Assembly (NCBI GenBank): GCA_005776585.1
Contig: SXOX01000205.1
Span: 1 to 39,292, forward strand
DNA from: Pseudomonadota bacterium
GTDB taxonomy: Bacteria > Myxococcota_A > UBA9042 > GCA-2863065
Direction of reading: 5' to 3'
DNA: 39,292 nt
The first letter of the stretch is position 1, and each line of letters opens with the position of its first letter. The notes under the pieces are model-generated. The model saw only the letters and a list, made by a program, of their open reading frames with translations. It was not told the DNA's origin and ran no database searches. Below, in pieces: positions 31,251 through 38,857 of the stretch. A program made the translations under genes and the position numbers.

Positions 31251-33362
31251 CTATGGCTTGAAGTACGGATTGATGTACGGACAGATGATGCGCAGCCCGC
31301 CCGTCTTCGGGTCCGTGACCTGGGTGACCTTCCCAGACGGCCAGTCGATGGTGGCGACGTCCCACAGGCACATCGGGAAGAGCTTCACGTCCTTGACCTC
31401 AAGGACCAGCACCTTGTGGATGTAGATCCGCACAGTCGCCAGCGCCGGTCCGTAGTCATGGTCGGCCCAGTAGTGCACGGCAACGCGGTAGCGCTTGCCG
31501 ACCTCGGGCTCATCGAGGTTGAGGTTCTCCGGTCCGCCCCCGTCGGTGTCGTCGCGGTCCAAGGTCGGGTCATCGGGGATCGCCGGATTGAAGCTCCCCC
31601 AGCTCGGCTTCGGGTGATACCAGAACGCGTCGTAGAGCGGGTCGAACCAGGGATCCAGCGCGCCGTCACCATCGACGTCGAAGGTCCCCGTCGCGCTGGC
31701 CTCGTCGATGAAGTGCAGGTCCAAGTCGCTGCCCGCGTCGGGCCCGACGTCGGTCTCGTCGGGATCCGCCGGCGTCTTCCACGTGAGCTCGACGTGGATG
31801 CCCTCCTCGGGGACGACGGCGACCTCCTTCACCGCCGGCTCGCAGCTCTTGTTCCCGTTCTGATCCCAGACCTCGAGCGTGAGACGATAGACGCCCGCGA
31901 CGTTGACCTCCAACGTCGGGTTCGGAGCGCCGGTGCTCGGCTTCAGGACCGTGACCGACTGCGCGGGCGCTTCGAGCTTCCAGCTCCAGGTCGAGATCGG
32001 CGACGTGAGCCCCACGCTCTGGTCCCCGAAGAGGTGGAGGATCGTCTGCGGGATCACCTCCTCACCCTCCTGAACGACGATGACGGGGACCGGACACTCC
32101 GTATCGACGCCTCTCCCAGTGACCGGGATGGTGGCGGTAGCGACATAGGCGTTCGAGGTCACCTGAAGGCTAGCTGCGACGTCCCCGAGCTGAGCCGGCG
32201 CGAACGTGACCCCGAACGCGGACCGCTCGTTGACCTGGAGCGTGACCGGTACGTCCTCCGATGGCGGGCTCCCGTCCTCGTGACGCTTCAGCGTCGCGTA
32301 CCCGAGCGTGAACGCCGTAGATGAGCCGGCTTGGAAGGCGAGGCCGGTCACGACGAGGGGCGCTGTCCCGATGTTCTCGAGCTCGACCATCTGCTGCGCC
32401 GTCGAGCCGACCTTGCGCGCTCCGAAAGCGACCTTGGCCGGGAGCACGCGCAGCTTGGGGACCGTGCGGTTGGCAAGCAGATCGACGCGCGTCCCTTCCT
32501 GGGCCTCGCTCGGGTCGTTGGAGTCCAGCCACAGGATCGCCTCGGCGGGCTCCGGCGACTGCGCAAGGTAGCTCGCAGCGAGCTGCATCACCTGCTGGGG
32601 GCCCAGGCTCAGCGGGGGCGAGAACGTCACCGGCTCGCCGGAGGGGGCGAACGTCTGGCCGCCGGCCTCGGTCGGGAGCGTGAGCCGCATGTCGGGATGG
32701 CCGCTGAAGCGCGCAGAGCGAATCTCGAGCGGCGCCGAGCCCGAGTTCGTGAGCGTCAATGGGCGGCGCTTCGTGGACGCGGCGTCGTCTTTGCGCACGA
32801 CGCCGAAGTCGACCACCTTCGGCGCGAGATCGAGGCGCGGGCGCCCTCCCGAGGTGCTGAACGTGATTTGAAAGCGTCGGTCGTCGACCCTCCGCGTGTC
32901 GGACTCGATGAGGAGCACGGCGTCATGTGGCACGCCGCCGTCCAGGTTCGTGTACTCGACGTCCACCTCGAGCCGATCGACGCCGAGCGGCCCGACGAGG
33001 AGGCCGTCGAACCGACCTGGCCCGGTCGGCGTGAGGGCCTGGTTGCCGCGGCGGACGCCGGTCAGCTGGATCGCCGCAGCCGAGGACTCGGTGACCTGAA
33101 ACGCGAGCGACAGGTGCAGCGGGCTCTTGGGATCGACGTTGGCGAGGGTGACCGTGGCTCGGGCGGTTTGACCCGCCGGCGTCGCGGGGAAGGTGATGGC
33201 GCGGAAGGGCGCAGCGCCGAGCGAGCTCGTGACGGTCAGCTGACCCCTGTCGGAGGAATCGAAGTCACCGGCACGGTCGTCGTCGCCGCAACGGACGGTG
33301 AAGGCGAGCACGGCCAGCCACGGGAGCATGGATGGGGAATGGACGGAGCGGATTCGCATCAT
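31251..33362 (-). CDS. Lipoprotein with ASH-type and PKD-like domains
   Basis: 703 residues from ATG 33362, supported by AAGGAG a few bases upstream. The signal peptide ends in a Cys (VLAFTVRC), followed by an Asp-rich start (GDDDRAGDFDSSD). Successive beta-sandwich domains follow. At least two are of the ASH/HYDIN (choice-of-anchor D) type, with VVDFGVVRKDD...LTNSGSAPLEI and VAFGARKVGS...LENIGTAPLVV. A PKD-like domain (about 475-560, HLFGDQSVGLTSPISTWSW) and a C-terminal domain rich in Asp (DLDLHFIDEASATGTFDVDG), which may bind calcium, complete it. No enzymatic motif was found. Expected on the cell surface. Confidence 0.8.
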   Translation of the reverse strand: MMRIRSVHSPSMLPWLAVLAFTVRCGDDDRAGDFDSSDRGQLTVTSSLGAAPFRAITFPATPAGQTARATVTLANVDPKSPLHLSLAFQVTESSAAAIQLTGVRRGNQALTPTGPGRFDGLLVGPLGVDRLEVDVEYTNLDGGVPHDAVLLIESDTRRVDDRRFQITFSTSGGRPRLDLAPKVVDFGVVRKDDAASTKRRPLTLTNSGSAPLEIRSARFSGHPDMRLTLPTEAGGQTFAPSGEPVTFSPPLSLGPQQVMQLAASYLAQSPEPAEAILWLDSNDPSEAQEGTRVDLLANRTVPKLRVLPAKVAFGARKVGSTAQQMVELENIGTAPLVVTGLAFQAGSSTAFTLGYATLKRHEDGSPPSEDVPVTLQVNERSAFGVTFAPAQLGDVAASLQVTSNAYVATATIPVTGRGVDTECPVPVIVVQEGEEVIPQTILHLFGDQSVGLTSPISTWSWKLEAPAQSVTVLKPSTGAPNPTLEVNVAGVYRLTLEVWDQNGNKSCEPAVKEVAVVPEEGIHVELTWKTPADPDETDVGPDAGSDLDLHFIDEASATGTFDVDGDGALDPWFDPLYDAFWYHPKPSWGSFNPAIPDDPTLDRDDTDGGGPENLNLDEPEVGKRYRVAVHYWADHDYGPALATVRIYIHKVLVLEVKDVKLFPMCLWDVATIDWPSGKVTQVTDPKTGGLRIICPYINPYFKP

Positions 33363-33457
33363 GGAGAACTCCTTCAGCAGCAGGTTCGACAACAGTTTCA
33401 GCGAAAGCTTCAGCAACAACGGGAGCGTGAGCGAAAGCTCAAAGAACGAATGTCTCG

Positions 33458-33486
33458 ACTTGAACACGAACGTCCGTTCGAGTCAA
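33458..33486 (-). promoter_or_regulatory. Putative promoter with palindromic operator for the ASH/PKD lipoprotein
   Basis: On the minus strand TTGACT (33481-33486), 17 nt, TCAAGT (33458-33463). The spacer contains the exact 14-bp palindrome CGAACGTCCGTTCG (plus strand 33467-33480), an obvious candidate site for a dimeric repressor. The leader would be about 90 nt, with AAGGAG at its end. Both elements are inferred from pattern. Confidence 0.45.
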
Positions 33487-33552
33487 CGGCACTTGGCGCG
33501 GACGCGTGAACTTCCCGGCGAGCCGGTCTGAAGGGTGGTTCTGGAGCGCGCG

Positions 33553-34437
33553 CTAGCTACGAAGTCGCTCGAGCTCAGCCTTGAGGCGCGCGACCTCGGC
33601 CTCGGCGACGACCCGTGCCGCGCGCTCCTGCTCCTTGGCCGCGCGCTCCTGCTCCTTGGCCGCGCGCTCCTGCTCCTTGGCCGCGCGCTCCTGCTCCTTG
33701 GCCGCGCGCTCCTGGAGGGCCAGCTCGGCGCTCGAGGGGACGAGCTGAGTCCCTTCGGCATCATAGGAGAGCCGGAGGAGCGCCGGATGCCCGCCACGCT
33801 CGGCGCGGAGGTAGACCTCGAGGACCGGCGAGTACACCACGTCGTCGCTGCTCTCGCGCAGCTCGAAGATCCCGTCCGCGCTGCGGGAATAGCGTTGGAG
33901 CCGAGAGACCCGTTGCTTGCGCACGCGGTGGCCGACCTCGTCGGCGTCGTAGATGACGAGCTCCTCAACGCCGAGTGCGGCGTACTTCTCCGGATTTACT
34001 ACGTACTCTTTGACGCGATCGTTCGAGACGACCTCGAGCGCAAAGCGCGGCGGCGCGTGACCCGCCTTCCAGGTCTCCCACATGTCCGGCAGCGGGCGCG
34101 GCGGAGAGACGACGAGGTAGACGTCGGGCGAGACCCGGACGAGCGGTTGGTCCGGTCGCCACGCGAAGAACGTGTTGCGCCCCGCGTACACGTCCTTCCA
34201 GGCGCGCTGATAAACGAGCACGCCGAGCGAGTCGTGAGCGAGGGTCGTGATCTCGGCGTGCGATGGCGATTCGGCCATGTCTTCCTCGTCGGTGAGGTAC
34301 CAGTCCTCCCAGCTGATCTCCGGGGACTCTTGCCGCGGGAGGTCCTGGCCGATGGGCTCCGGGACGAGCACTAGGGCGCGCGGCGGCCGGCGGCGCGGCG
34401 CGACCGGCAGCGGGGACGACGTGAGAGTCGAACTCAT
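33553..34437 (-). CDS. Uma2 family (DUF820) PD-(D/E)XK-like protein with repeat coiled coil
   Basis: 294 residues from ATG 34437. The central part carries the Uma2 signature: VSPDVYLVV, FALEVVSNDRVKEY, a Lys/Tyr pair in PEKYAALGVEELVIYD. The acidic and Lys residues correspond to the PD-(D/E)XK nuclease core, which is often judged active in this widespread family although function is unproven. The C-terminus (from about residue 241) is a Glu/Arg/Ala/Lys coiled coil built of a seven-residue unit (ERAAKEQ) coded by a 21-bp tandem repeat. No mobile-element gene lies next to it. A leaderless promoter precedes the ATG. Confidence 0.8.
   Translation of the reverse strand: MSSTLTSSPLPVAPRRRPPRALVLVPEPIGQDLPRQESPEISWEDWYLTDEEDMAESPSHAEITTLAHDSLGVLVYQRAWKDVYAGRNTFFAWRPDQPLVRVSPDVYLVVSPPRPLPDMWETWKAGHAPPRFALEVVSNDRVKEYVVNPEKYAALGVEELVIYDADEVGHRVRKQRVSRLQRYSRSADGIFELRESSDDVVYSPVLEVYLRAERGGHPALLRLSYDAEGTQLVPSSAELALQERAAKEQERAAKEQERAAKEQERAAKEQERAARVVAEAEVARLKAELERLRS
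33618..33714 (-). repeat. 21-bp tandem repeat coding an ERAAKEQ coiled coil
   Basis: Four exact units (33618-33638, 33639-33659, 33660-33680, 33681-33701) and a partial fifth to 33714. Plus-strand unit: CCGCGCGCTCCTGCTCCTTG followed by G. The repeat encodes the heptad ERAAKEQ of the Uma2-family protein's tail. Perfect identity between units points to recent expansion or active homogenisation. Confidence 0.9.
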
Positions 34438-34443
34438 ACGGGG

Positions 34444-34472
34444 AGAGTAACGACGCAGAGCGGCGAGGGCAA
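34444..34472 (-). promoter_or_regulatory. Putative leaderless promoter of the Uma2-family gene
   Basis: On the minus strand TTGCCC (34467-34472), 17 nt, TACTCT (34444-34449), then 6 nt to ATG 34437. No Shine-Dalgarno site is present. Spacing is optimal in both gaps. Confidence 0.5.
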
Positions 34473-34479
34473 GGCGCAG

Positions 34480-34508
34480 TTGACGCGCCGCACCGCGACG
34501 GCGAAGCT
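34480..34508 (+). promoter_or_regulatory. Possible promoter of the FAD oxidoreductase pair
   Basis: TTGACG (34480-34485), 17 nt, GAAGCT (34503-34508), then 8 nt to ATG 34517. The -10 is poor, though A2 and T6 are present. It is back to back with the Uma2 promoter. Confidence 0.35.
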
Positions 34509-34516
34509 CGCGCGCG

Positions 34517-36115
34517 ATGTCGACCTCGAACCGCCTCTACGACGCCCTGGTCATCGGCGGCGGACACAACGGCCTCATCTGCGCGGCGTATCTCGCCCGC
34601 GCGGGCCGGCGCGTGAAGGTCCTCGAGAAGCGGCATGTGCTGGGCGGCGCGGCGGTTACCGAGGAGCTCTACCCAGGCTTCCGATTCTCCGTGTGCAGCT
34701 ACGTGGTCTCCCTCCTGCGCCCGCAGATCATTCGCGACCTGGACCTGCCGCGACACGGCCTCGAGATCCTCCCGCTCGAGTGCAGCTTCGCGCCGCACGT
34801 CGACGGTCCCGGCCTCGTGCGCTGGCCCGATGGCGCCCGCACCCGCCGCGAGATCGCGCGCTACTCCCAGCGCGACGCCGAGCTCTATCCTCAGTTCGGT
34901 CGGGCGATGGGGCACATGTCCAAGTTCGTCAAGCCCGTCATCGACATGGTCGCACCCGATCCCACGTCGTGGAACCCCTTCGAGCTGTCTCGCCTCGGTG
35001 GCCTCGGCGCCCGCTTCGGAGGCATGAGCGACGCGGAGCTGTCGCGCTTCGCCAAGATGATGACGATGAGCTCGGCGGACTTCCTCGACGAGTGGTTCGA
35101 GTCCGAGGTGCTCAAGGCACCCATGGCGGTCTCCGGCATCATCGGCACCTACCTCGGCGTGCGCTCTCCGGGGACGGCGTACGTGCTCCTCCATCACTAC
35201 ATGGGCGAGATTGACGGCGCCTTTCGCGCGTGGGGCTTCTCGAAGGGCGGCACCGGCGGAATCAGCCTGTCGATCGCGAACGCGGCGCTCGCGGCCGGAG
35301 CCGAGATCGAGACCAGCACGGGAGTCGCCCAGGTCCTGCTCAAGGACGGTCGCGCGCGCGGCGTCGTGCTCGAAGACGGTCGCGAGATTCTGGCCAAGAC
35401 GGTCGTCTCCGGCGTCGATCCGCACCGCACCTTTCTGCGGCTCGTCGGCGCGCAGCACCTGCCCAACGAGCTCGTCGACCATATCCGCCGCTACCGGATG
35501 CGCGGCAGCTCCGGCAAGGTCAACCTCGCCGTGGACCGGCTCCCGCAGTTCACGTCGCGGCCGGGCGATGGGCTGCACATGCGCGGCGACATCGCGGTCG
35601 CGCCGTCCATCGACTACCTGGAGCGCGCCTACGACGAGGCCAAGTACGGCCGGTGGTCCAAGCGCCCTTACATCAACGTGGTCATCCCCACGCTCACCGA
35701 TCCCTCGCTCGCGCCACCGGGCAAGCACATCGTCTCGTGCTTCGTGCAATACGCGCCCTACGCGTTGGCCGAGGGGCCGGAGCAGTGGCCCAAGTACCGC
35801 GACGCCTTCGGAGACGACGTGATCGACACGCTCGAGGAGCTCGCCCCCGGCCTGCGGGACTCCATCCTGTTCCGGCAGGTGCTCACGCCCTGGGACCTCC
35901 AGCAGGAGTTCGGGCTCACGGAGGGCAACATCTTCCACGGTGAGCTCTCGCTCGAGCAGCTCTTCTTCCTGCGGCCCGCGCCGGGCTGGGCCAAGTACGA
36001 GACGCCCATCAAGGGCCTGTGGATGTGCGGCAGCGGCACGCATCCGGGCGGCGGGATCATGGGCGCACCCGGCCAGCTCGCAGCGGCACGCATGTTGTCC
36101 GAGGGGGCGCTGTGA
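34517..36115 (+). CDS. PYROXD2/CrtI-like FAD-dependent oxidoreductase
   Basis: 532 residues. The N-terminal dinucleotide-binding motif is VIGGGHNGLICAAYLARAG (about 12-30), followed by LGGAAVTEE (about 43-51). The C-terminus has GLWMCGSGTHPGGGIMGAPG, the conserved FAD-contact segment of the phytoene-desaturase superfamily and the PYROXD2 group. Members are flavoproteins acting on isoprenoid or other unsaturated substrates; the substrate here is unknown, and no carotenoid-synthesis genes are nearby. It starts divergently from the Uma2 gene. Its stop overlaps a second, related gene by GTGA, so the two are probably made together. Confidence 0.85.
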   Translation: MSTSNRLYDALVIGGGHNGLICAAYLARAGRRVKVLEKRHVLGGAAVTEELYPGFRFSVCSYVVSLLRPQIIRDLDLPRHGLEILPLECSFAPHVDGPGLVRWPDGARTRREIARYSQRDAELYPQFGRAMGHMSKFVKPVIDMVAPDPTSWNPFELSRLGGLGARFGGMSDAELSRFAKMMTMSSADFLDEWFESEVLKAPMAVSGIIGTYLGVRSPGTAYVLLHHYMGEIDGAFRAWGFSKGGTGGISLSIANAALAAGAEIETSTGVAQVLLKDGRARGVVLEDGREILAKTVVSGVDPHRTFLRLVGAQHLPNELVDHIRRYRMRGSSGKVNLAVDRLPQFTSRPGDGLHMRGDIAVAPSIDYLERAYDEAKYGRWSKRPYINVVIPTLTDPSLAPPGKHIVSCFVQYAPYALAEGPEQWPKYRDAFGDDVIDTLEELAPGLRDSILFRQVLTPWDLQQEFGLTEGNIFHGELSLEQLFFLRPAPGWAKYETPIKGLWMCGSGTHPGGGIMGAPGQLAAARMLSEGAL

Positions 36116-37611
36116 GCCGGACCGGAGGCGTGGTTGTCCTCGGCGGCGGCGTCAACGGGCTCGTGGCCGCCACGCTGCTGGCCAAGGCAGGCCGCGCGGT
36201 CACGCTGGTCGAGCAACGCTCCCATGTGGGCGGGCTGTCCGCGTCCGAGGAATTCCATCCCGGCTACCGCGCGCCCGGGCTGCACCACGACGCGTCGATG
36301 GTCCGTCCATGGATCCTCGCCAAGCTCGGCCTGACGCCAACGCGTCGGCCGCGCCCTGAGATCGTGCTACCGAGCCGCGAAGGCCCCGAGCTGCGGGTAC
36401 AGCCCGACGGCGATCTGTCCGGCGCCGTCACAGACGCCGATCGCGCCGCCTGGAGCCGATTTCGAGCCTTTTCCGCAGCCATCCGGCCCGCGCTGCTGCG
36501 GCTGCTCGATCGCCCGCCCCCGTCCGCGCACGATGGGCTCTGGTCGCTCGCCAAGACCGGGCTGACGGTCCGCCGCCTGGGCGCAGACACCATGGTCGAG
36601 CTGCTCCGGATCATGCCCATGGCCATCGCGGATTGGCTGCGCGACACCTTCGCGACGGAACGGTTGCGCGCCGGGCTCTGCCTGCCCGCGGTCGAGGCCG
36701 CCTTCACCGGGCCCTGGTCGGCGCACACGGCCGCGATCTTGTTTCTGCGTGAGGCGCTCTCGTGCGGCGAGGTCCAGGGCGGCGCCGCCGGGCTGGTGGG
36801 CCTCCTCGAGCCCGCGGCGCGCGCGGCGGGCGTCACGGTGCGTACTAGCAGCACCGTGGAGCGCCTGCTCGTGGGCAACGACGGCGTCACGGGCGTGCGG
36901 CTCGTAGGCGGCGAGGTGCTGGACACGCGACAGGTGCTCTCCACGCTCGATCCGAAGCGCACGTTCCTGGACCTGGTGGGCCCTCCGTGGCTGCCGCTCG
37001 CGGTAGACCATGAGGCACGCGTCTATCGGATGCGTGGCACGACCGCCGTCGTGCGGCTGGCGCTCTCCAAGCCCCTGACGACCGCGGCGGGCACCATCGT
37101 CGAGGCGCTGCGGACGGGCGAGACGCTCGACGCGGTGGAGCGCGCTTTCGACGCGGCCAAGTACCGTCGCATCGCCGAGGTCCCGGTGCTCGACGTCCGG
37201 GTCCCTTCCATCGCCGATCCCTCGCTCTGTCCGAGCGGGCACGCCGTCGCGACGCTGCTCGTGCACGCCGTTCCGTACACGCTCGACGGTGGCTGGAGCG
37301 ATGCCGCGCGAGAGCGCGTCCGGGACGTCACGCTTGCGGCCCTTGCCCGGGTCTGCCCGGCGGTCGCTGAGGACCTCGTGGCCGTCGAGTGCCTCACACC
37401 CGTCGATCTCGAGGCGCGCTATGGCCTCAGCGGCGGCCATCTGCACCACGGCGAGCACGCGCCCGACCAGCTCCTGAGCTTGCGGCCCGGCATTTCGGTC
37501 GGGCGCTACGCCACGCCCATCGCGGGCCTCACACTCGGCGGTGGCTCCACCCACCCCGGGGGCTGGCTCACCGGCGCTCCCGGCGCGCTCGCGGCGCTGT
37601 CGTTGGTTTGA
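36112..37611 (+). CDS. Second PYROXD2/CrtI-like FAD-dependent oxidoreductase
   Basis: 499 residues from GTG 36112, overlapping the first enzyme's stop (GTGA). The N-terminus is VVVLGGGVNGLVAATLLA, with HVGGLSASEEFHPGYRAPG next, and the C-terminus has GLTLGGGSTHPGGWLTGAPG. It is a diverged homologue of the preceding gene, with the same overall layout. The pair may work as two subunits or consecutive steps; this is inference from adjacency. No signal peptide is seen. After its stop comes about 220 bp without a clear gene. Confidence 0.85.
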   Translation: MSRTGGVVVLGGGVNGLVAATLLAKAGRAVTLVEQRSHVGGLSASEEFHPGYRAPGLHHDASMVRPWILAKLGLTPTRRPRPEIVLPSREGPELRVQPDGDLSGAVTDADRAAWSRFRAFSAAIRPALLRLLDRPPPSAHDGLWSLAKTGLTVRRLGADTMVELLRIMPMAIADWLRDTFATERLRAGLCLPAVEAAFTGPWSAHTAAILFLREALSCGEVQGGAAGLVGLLEPAARAAGVTVRTSSTVERLLVGNDGVTGVRLVGGEVLDTRQVLSTLDPKRTFLDLVGPPWLPLAVDHEARVYRMRGTTAVVRLALSKPLTTAAGTIVEALRTGETLDAVERAFDAAKYRRIAEVPVLDVRVPSIADPSLCPSGHAVATLLVHAVPYTLDGGWSDAARERVRDVTLAALARVCPAVAEDLVAVECLTPVDLEARYGLSGGHLHHGEHAPDQLLSLRPGISVGRYATPIAGLTLGGGSTHPGGWLTGAPGALAALSLV

Positions 37612-37831
37612 CCGAGTGCATGACCTCGCCCTACCCCGCCGGCGATCCGCTGCGACATCGGGCTACGTCGGGGCACTGGAAGGGATTTACAGCCCGAGAG
37701 TTCAGCGATGTGTGCAGCAGCGAAGGTGGTCGGACGGCCAGTCGCTCGAGCAGATCGACGTCGGCTCGCACATTCACCTGATCTACTTCGAGGAATGACG
37801 CCATGAATCGGTTCTGGTAGACCCCTCGTCG
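37612..37831 (+). other. Intergenic stretch without a supported gene
   Basis: About 220 bp between the second FAD oxidoreductase and the DUF3592-like gene. Short open frames exist: ATG 37620 to 37781 (53 codons), and another plus-strand frame ending near 37798 in SHIHLIYFEE. Neither has a start with a ribosome-binding site or a recognisable domain. One of them could be the remnant of a degraded gene. No strong hairpin or repeat was seen. Confidence 0.4.
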
Positions 37832-38311
37832 ATGCCTGAACCCGTCCTCGCCTCGCATGTCCGCCGCAAGCTCTACGTCATGCTGGGGGTGTTCGCCCTC
37901 CCGGCCCTCATCTGCTGGACCGTCGCGTACTACGCGTGGCGCAGCGAGAAGCGCTTCTCTCAGGGCGCTTCTTCGGCCGAGGCGACCATCACCGCGATTG
38001 CCGAGAAGACTCGGTTCGACGGCCGCAGCTCCGAAGACATCACCGAGGTCCGCGTGACGTTCACTGACGCAGCCGGCGCACCGCGCGAGGCGACCCAGGT
38101 CGTCTGGTCGGCCAGCGGTCTGGCGGTCGGGCAGACCCTCACGGTCCTCTACCGACCCGCGGCCCCCGAGACGATCCAGCTTCAGGGTGGCTTCTGGAAC
38201 CAGTCCGGCCTGGTGGTCTTTCCGACCATCTTTGGCCTGATCTGGGCGGTCGTCGACATCGGCCTCGCGTTCGCGCTGTGGGGGTTCCTCCGCCGGAACG
38301 TCGCTTCCTAG
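37832..38311 (+). CDS. Small membrane protein of DUF3592 type
   Basis: 159 residues from ATG 37832. Two membrane segments (about 14-36 and 126-152) flank a central beta-rich domain. The domain has AEATITAIAEKTRF, VRVTFTDAAGAPREATQVVW and LTVLYRPAAPETIQL, which match the DUF3592 pattern of small bacterial membrane proteins of unknown function. The middle part probably faces the periplasm or cytoplasm as a single unit. The stop codon lies at the left border of the inverted-repeat element. Confidence 0.75.
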   Translation: MPEPVLASHVRRKLYVMLGVFALPALICWTVAYYAWRSEKRFSQGASSAEATITAIAEKTRFDGRSSEDITEVRVTFTDAAGAPREATQVVWSASGLAVGQTLTVLYRPAAPETIQLQGGFWNQSGLVVFPTIFGLIWAVVDIGLAFALWGFLRRNVAS

Positions 38312-38491
38312 GAGCGTGTTGCGTATTGCCGGCGCGAAGCCGTTGGAGCGGATCACGCGGCGATTCTTGCGAGGCGCGAAGCGCCGGTCAAACGGTGAAG
38401 GGCGGGCTGGATGCCCGGCCGAACCGTTTGGCGCGGGAAGCGCCCGTGAGCCGCCCGACGGCGAGTGACGGTCAATCCGCAACGCGCTCCT
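38310..38491. repeat. 182-bp inverted-repeat structured element (MITE-like or ncRNA)
   Basis: The ends form a 19-bp imperfect inverted repeat: AGGAGCGTGTTGCGTATTG (38310-38328) against CAATCCGCAACGCGCTCCT (38473-38491), with one G-T wobble and one mismatch. Inside are at least five hairpins: CGGC-GCGAA-GCCG (38330-38342), GGCGC-GAA-GCGCC (38373-38385), CAAACGGT/ACCGTTTG (38389-38396 with 38423-38430) enclosing a GGGC/GCCC stem, GGCGC-GGGAA-GCGCC (38430-38444), and GCCG/CGGC (38450-38462). It reads as a closed multi-branched RNA or a miniature palindromic element. There is no open reading frame to explain it. It shares a 15-mer with the segment at 18-32. Confidence 0.6.
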
Positions 38492-38565
38492 TGCGCGCAC
38501 TACTCACCACGGTCACGCGCTCGCATCCACGATCGCGGGACGCGCAAGCGGTGGGGAACCCGCCG

Positions 38566-38594
38566 TTGACATCTAAACGATGGCACCCCAACTT
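38566..38594 (+). promoter_or_regulatory. Putative leaderless promoter of the toxin-antitoxin operon
   Basis: TTGACA (38566-38571, full consensus -35), 17 nt, CAACTT (38589-38594), then 7 nt to ATG 38602. There is no Shine-Dalgarno site. This supports ATG 38602 as the antitoxin start. Confidence 0.5.
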
Positions 38595-38601
38595 CTCCAT
38601 C

Positions 38602-38796
38602 ATGGCCAAGACTCAGATTCAGCTTTCGGACCAACTCTATCGCCAGGTCAAAGAGCTTGCGGAGCGTCGACAGTGGTCGATCGCTGAGACCTTCCGGCGA
38701 GGCGTCGAGCAGCTCCTCGAGCGATACGCGACTCAGCCCGGCGTTTCGAGTCCGTGGTCACCTCCCACGTCCGCGACCTCGGGCTGGGTGGAATGA
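38602..38796 (+). CDS. Ribbon-helix-helix type antitoxin, probably frameshifted
   Basis: 64 residues as read. The N-terminal half (MAKTQIQLSDQLYRQVKELA, then WSIAETFRRGVEQLLERY) is a VapB-like ribbon-helix-helix DNA-binding region. After WSPPTS the frame drifts to SATSGWVE and stops at 38794-38796. In the other frame the downstream DNA reads RDLGLGGMSAEQLRALAFED and ends at TGA 38859-38861, which overlaps the toxin ATG as ATGA. Adding one C to the CC at about 38770-38771 would join them into an antitoxin of about 86 residues with normal coupling to the toxin. So a 1-nt deletion or a sequencing error is likely. Confidence 0.75.
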   Translation: MAKTQIQLSDQLYRQVKELAERRQWSIAETFRRGVEQLLERYATQPGVSSPWSPPTSATSGWVE

Positions 38797-38857
38797 GCGC
38801 AGAGCAGCTGCGAGCGCTGGCCTTCGAGGACCAGAATCAGGCGCCAGCACGCGAGCC

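Noticed and set aside
30456..32324. Long plus-strand open frame opposite the SDR and ASH lipoprotein genes
   Set aside because: Spans the boundary of two good minus-strand genes and has no recognisable domain.
33965..36043. Long minus-strand open frame opposite the FAD oxidoreductase
   Set aside because: The plus-strand enzyme has intact FAD motifs; the antisense frame is a shadow.
37631..38500. Minus-strand open frame over the DUF3592 gene and the inverted-repeat element
   Set aside because: It runs through the palindromic element and the opposite strand has a better gene; no start signal.
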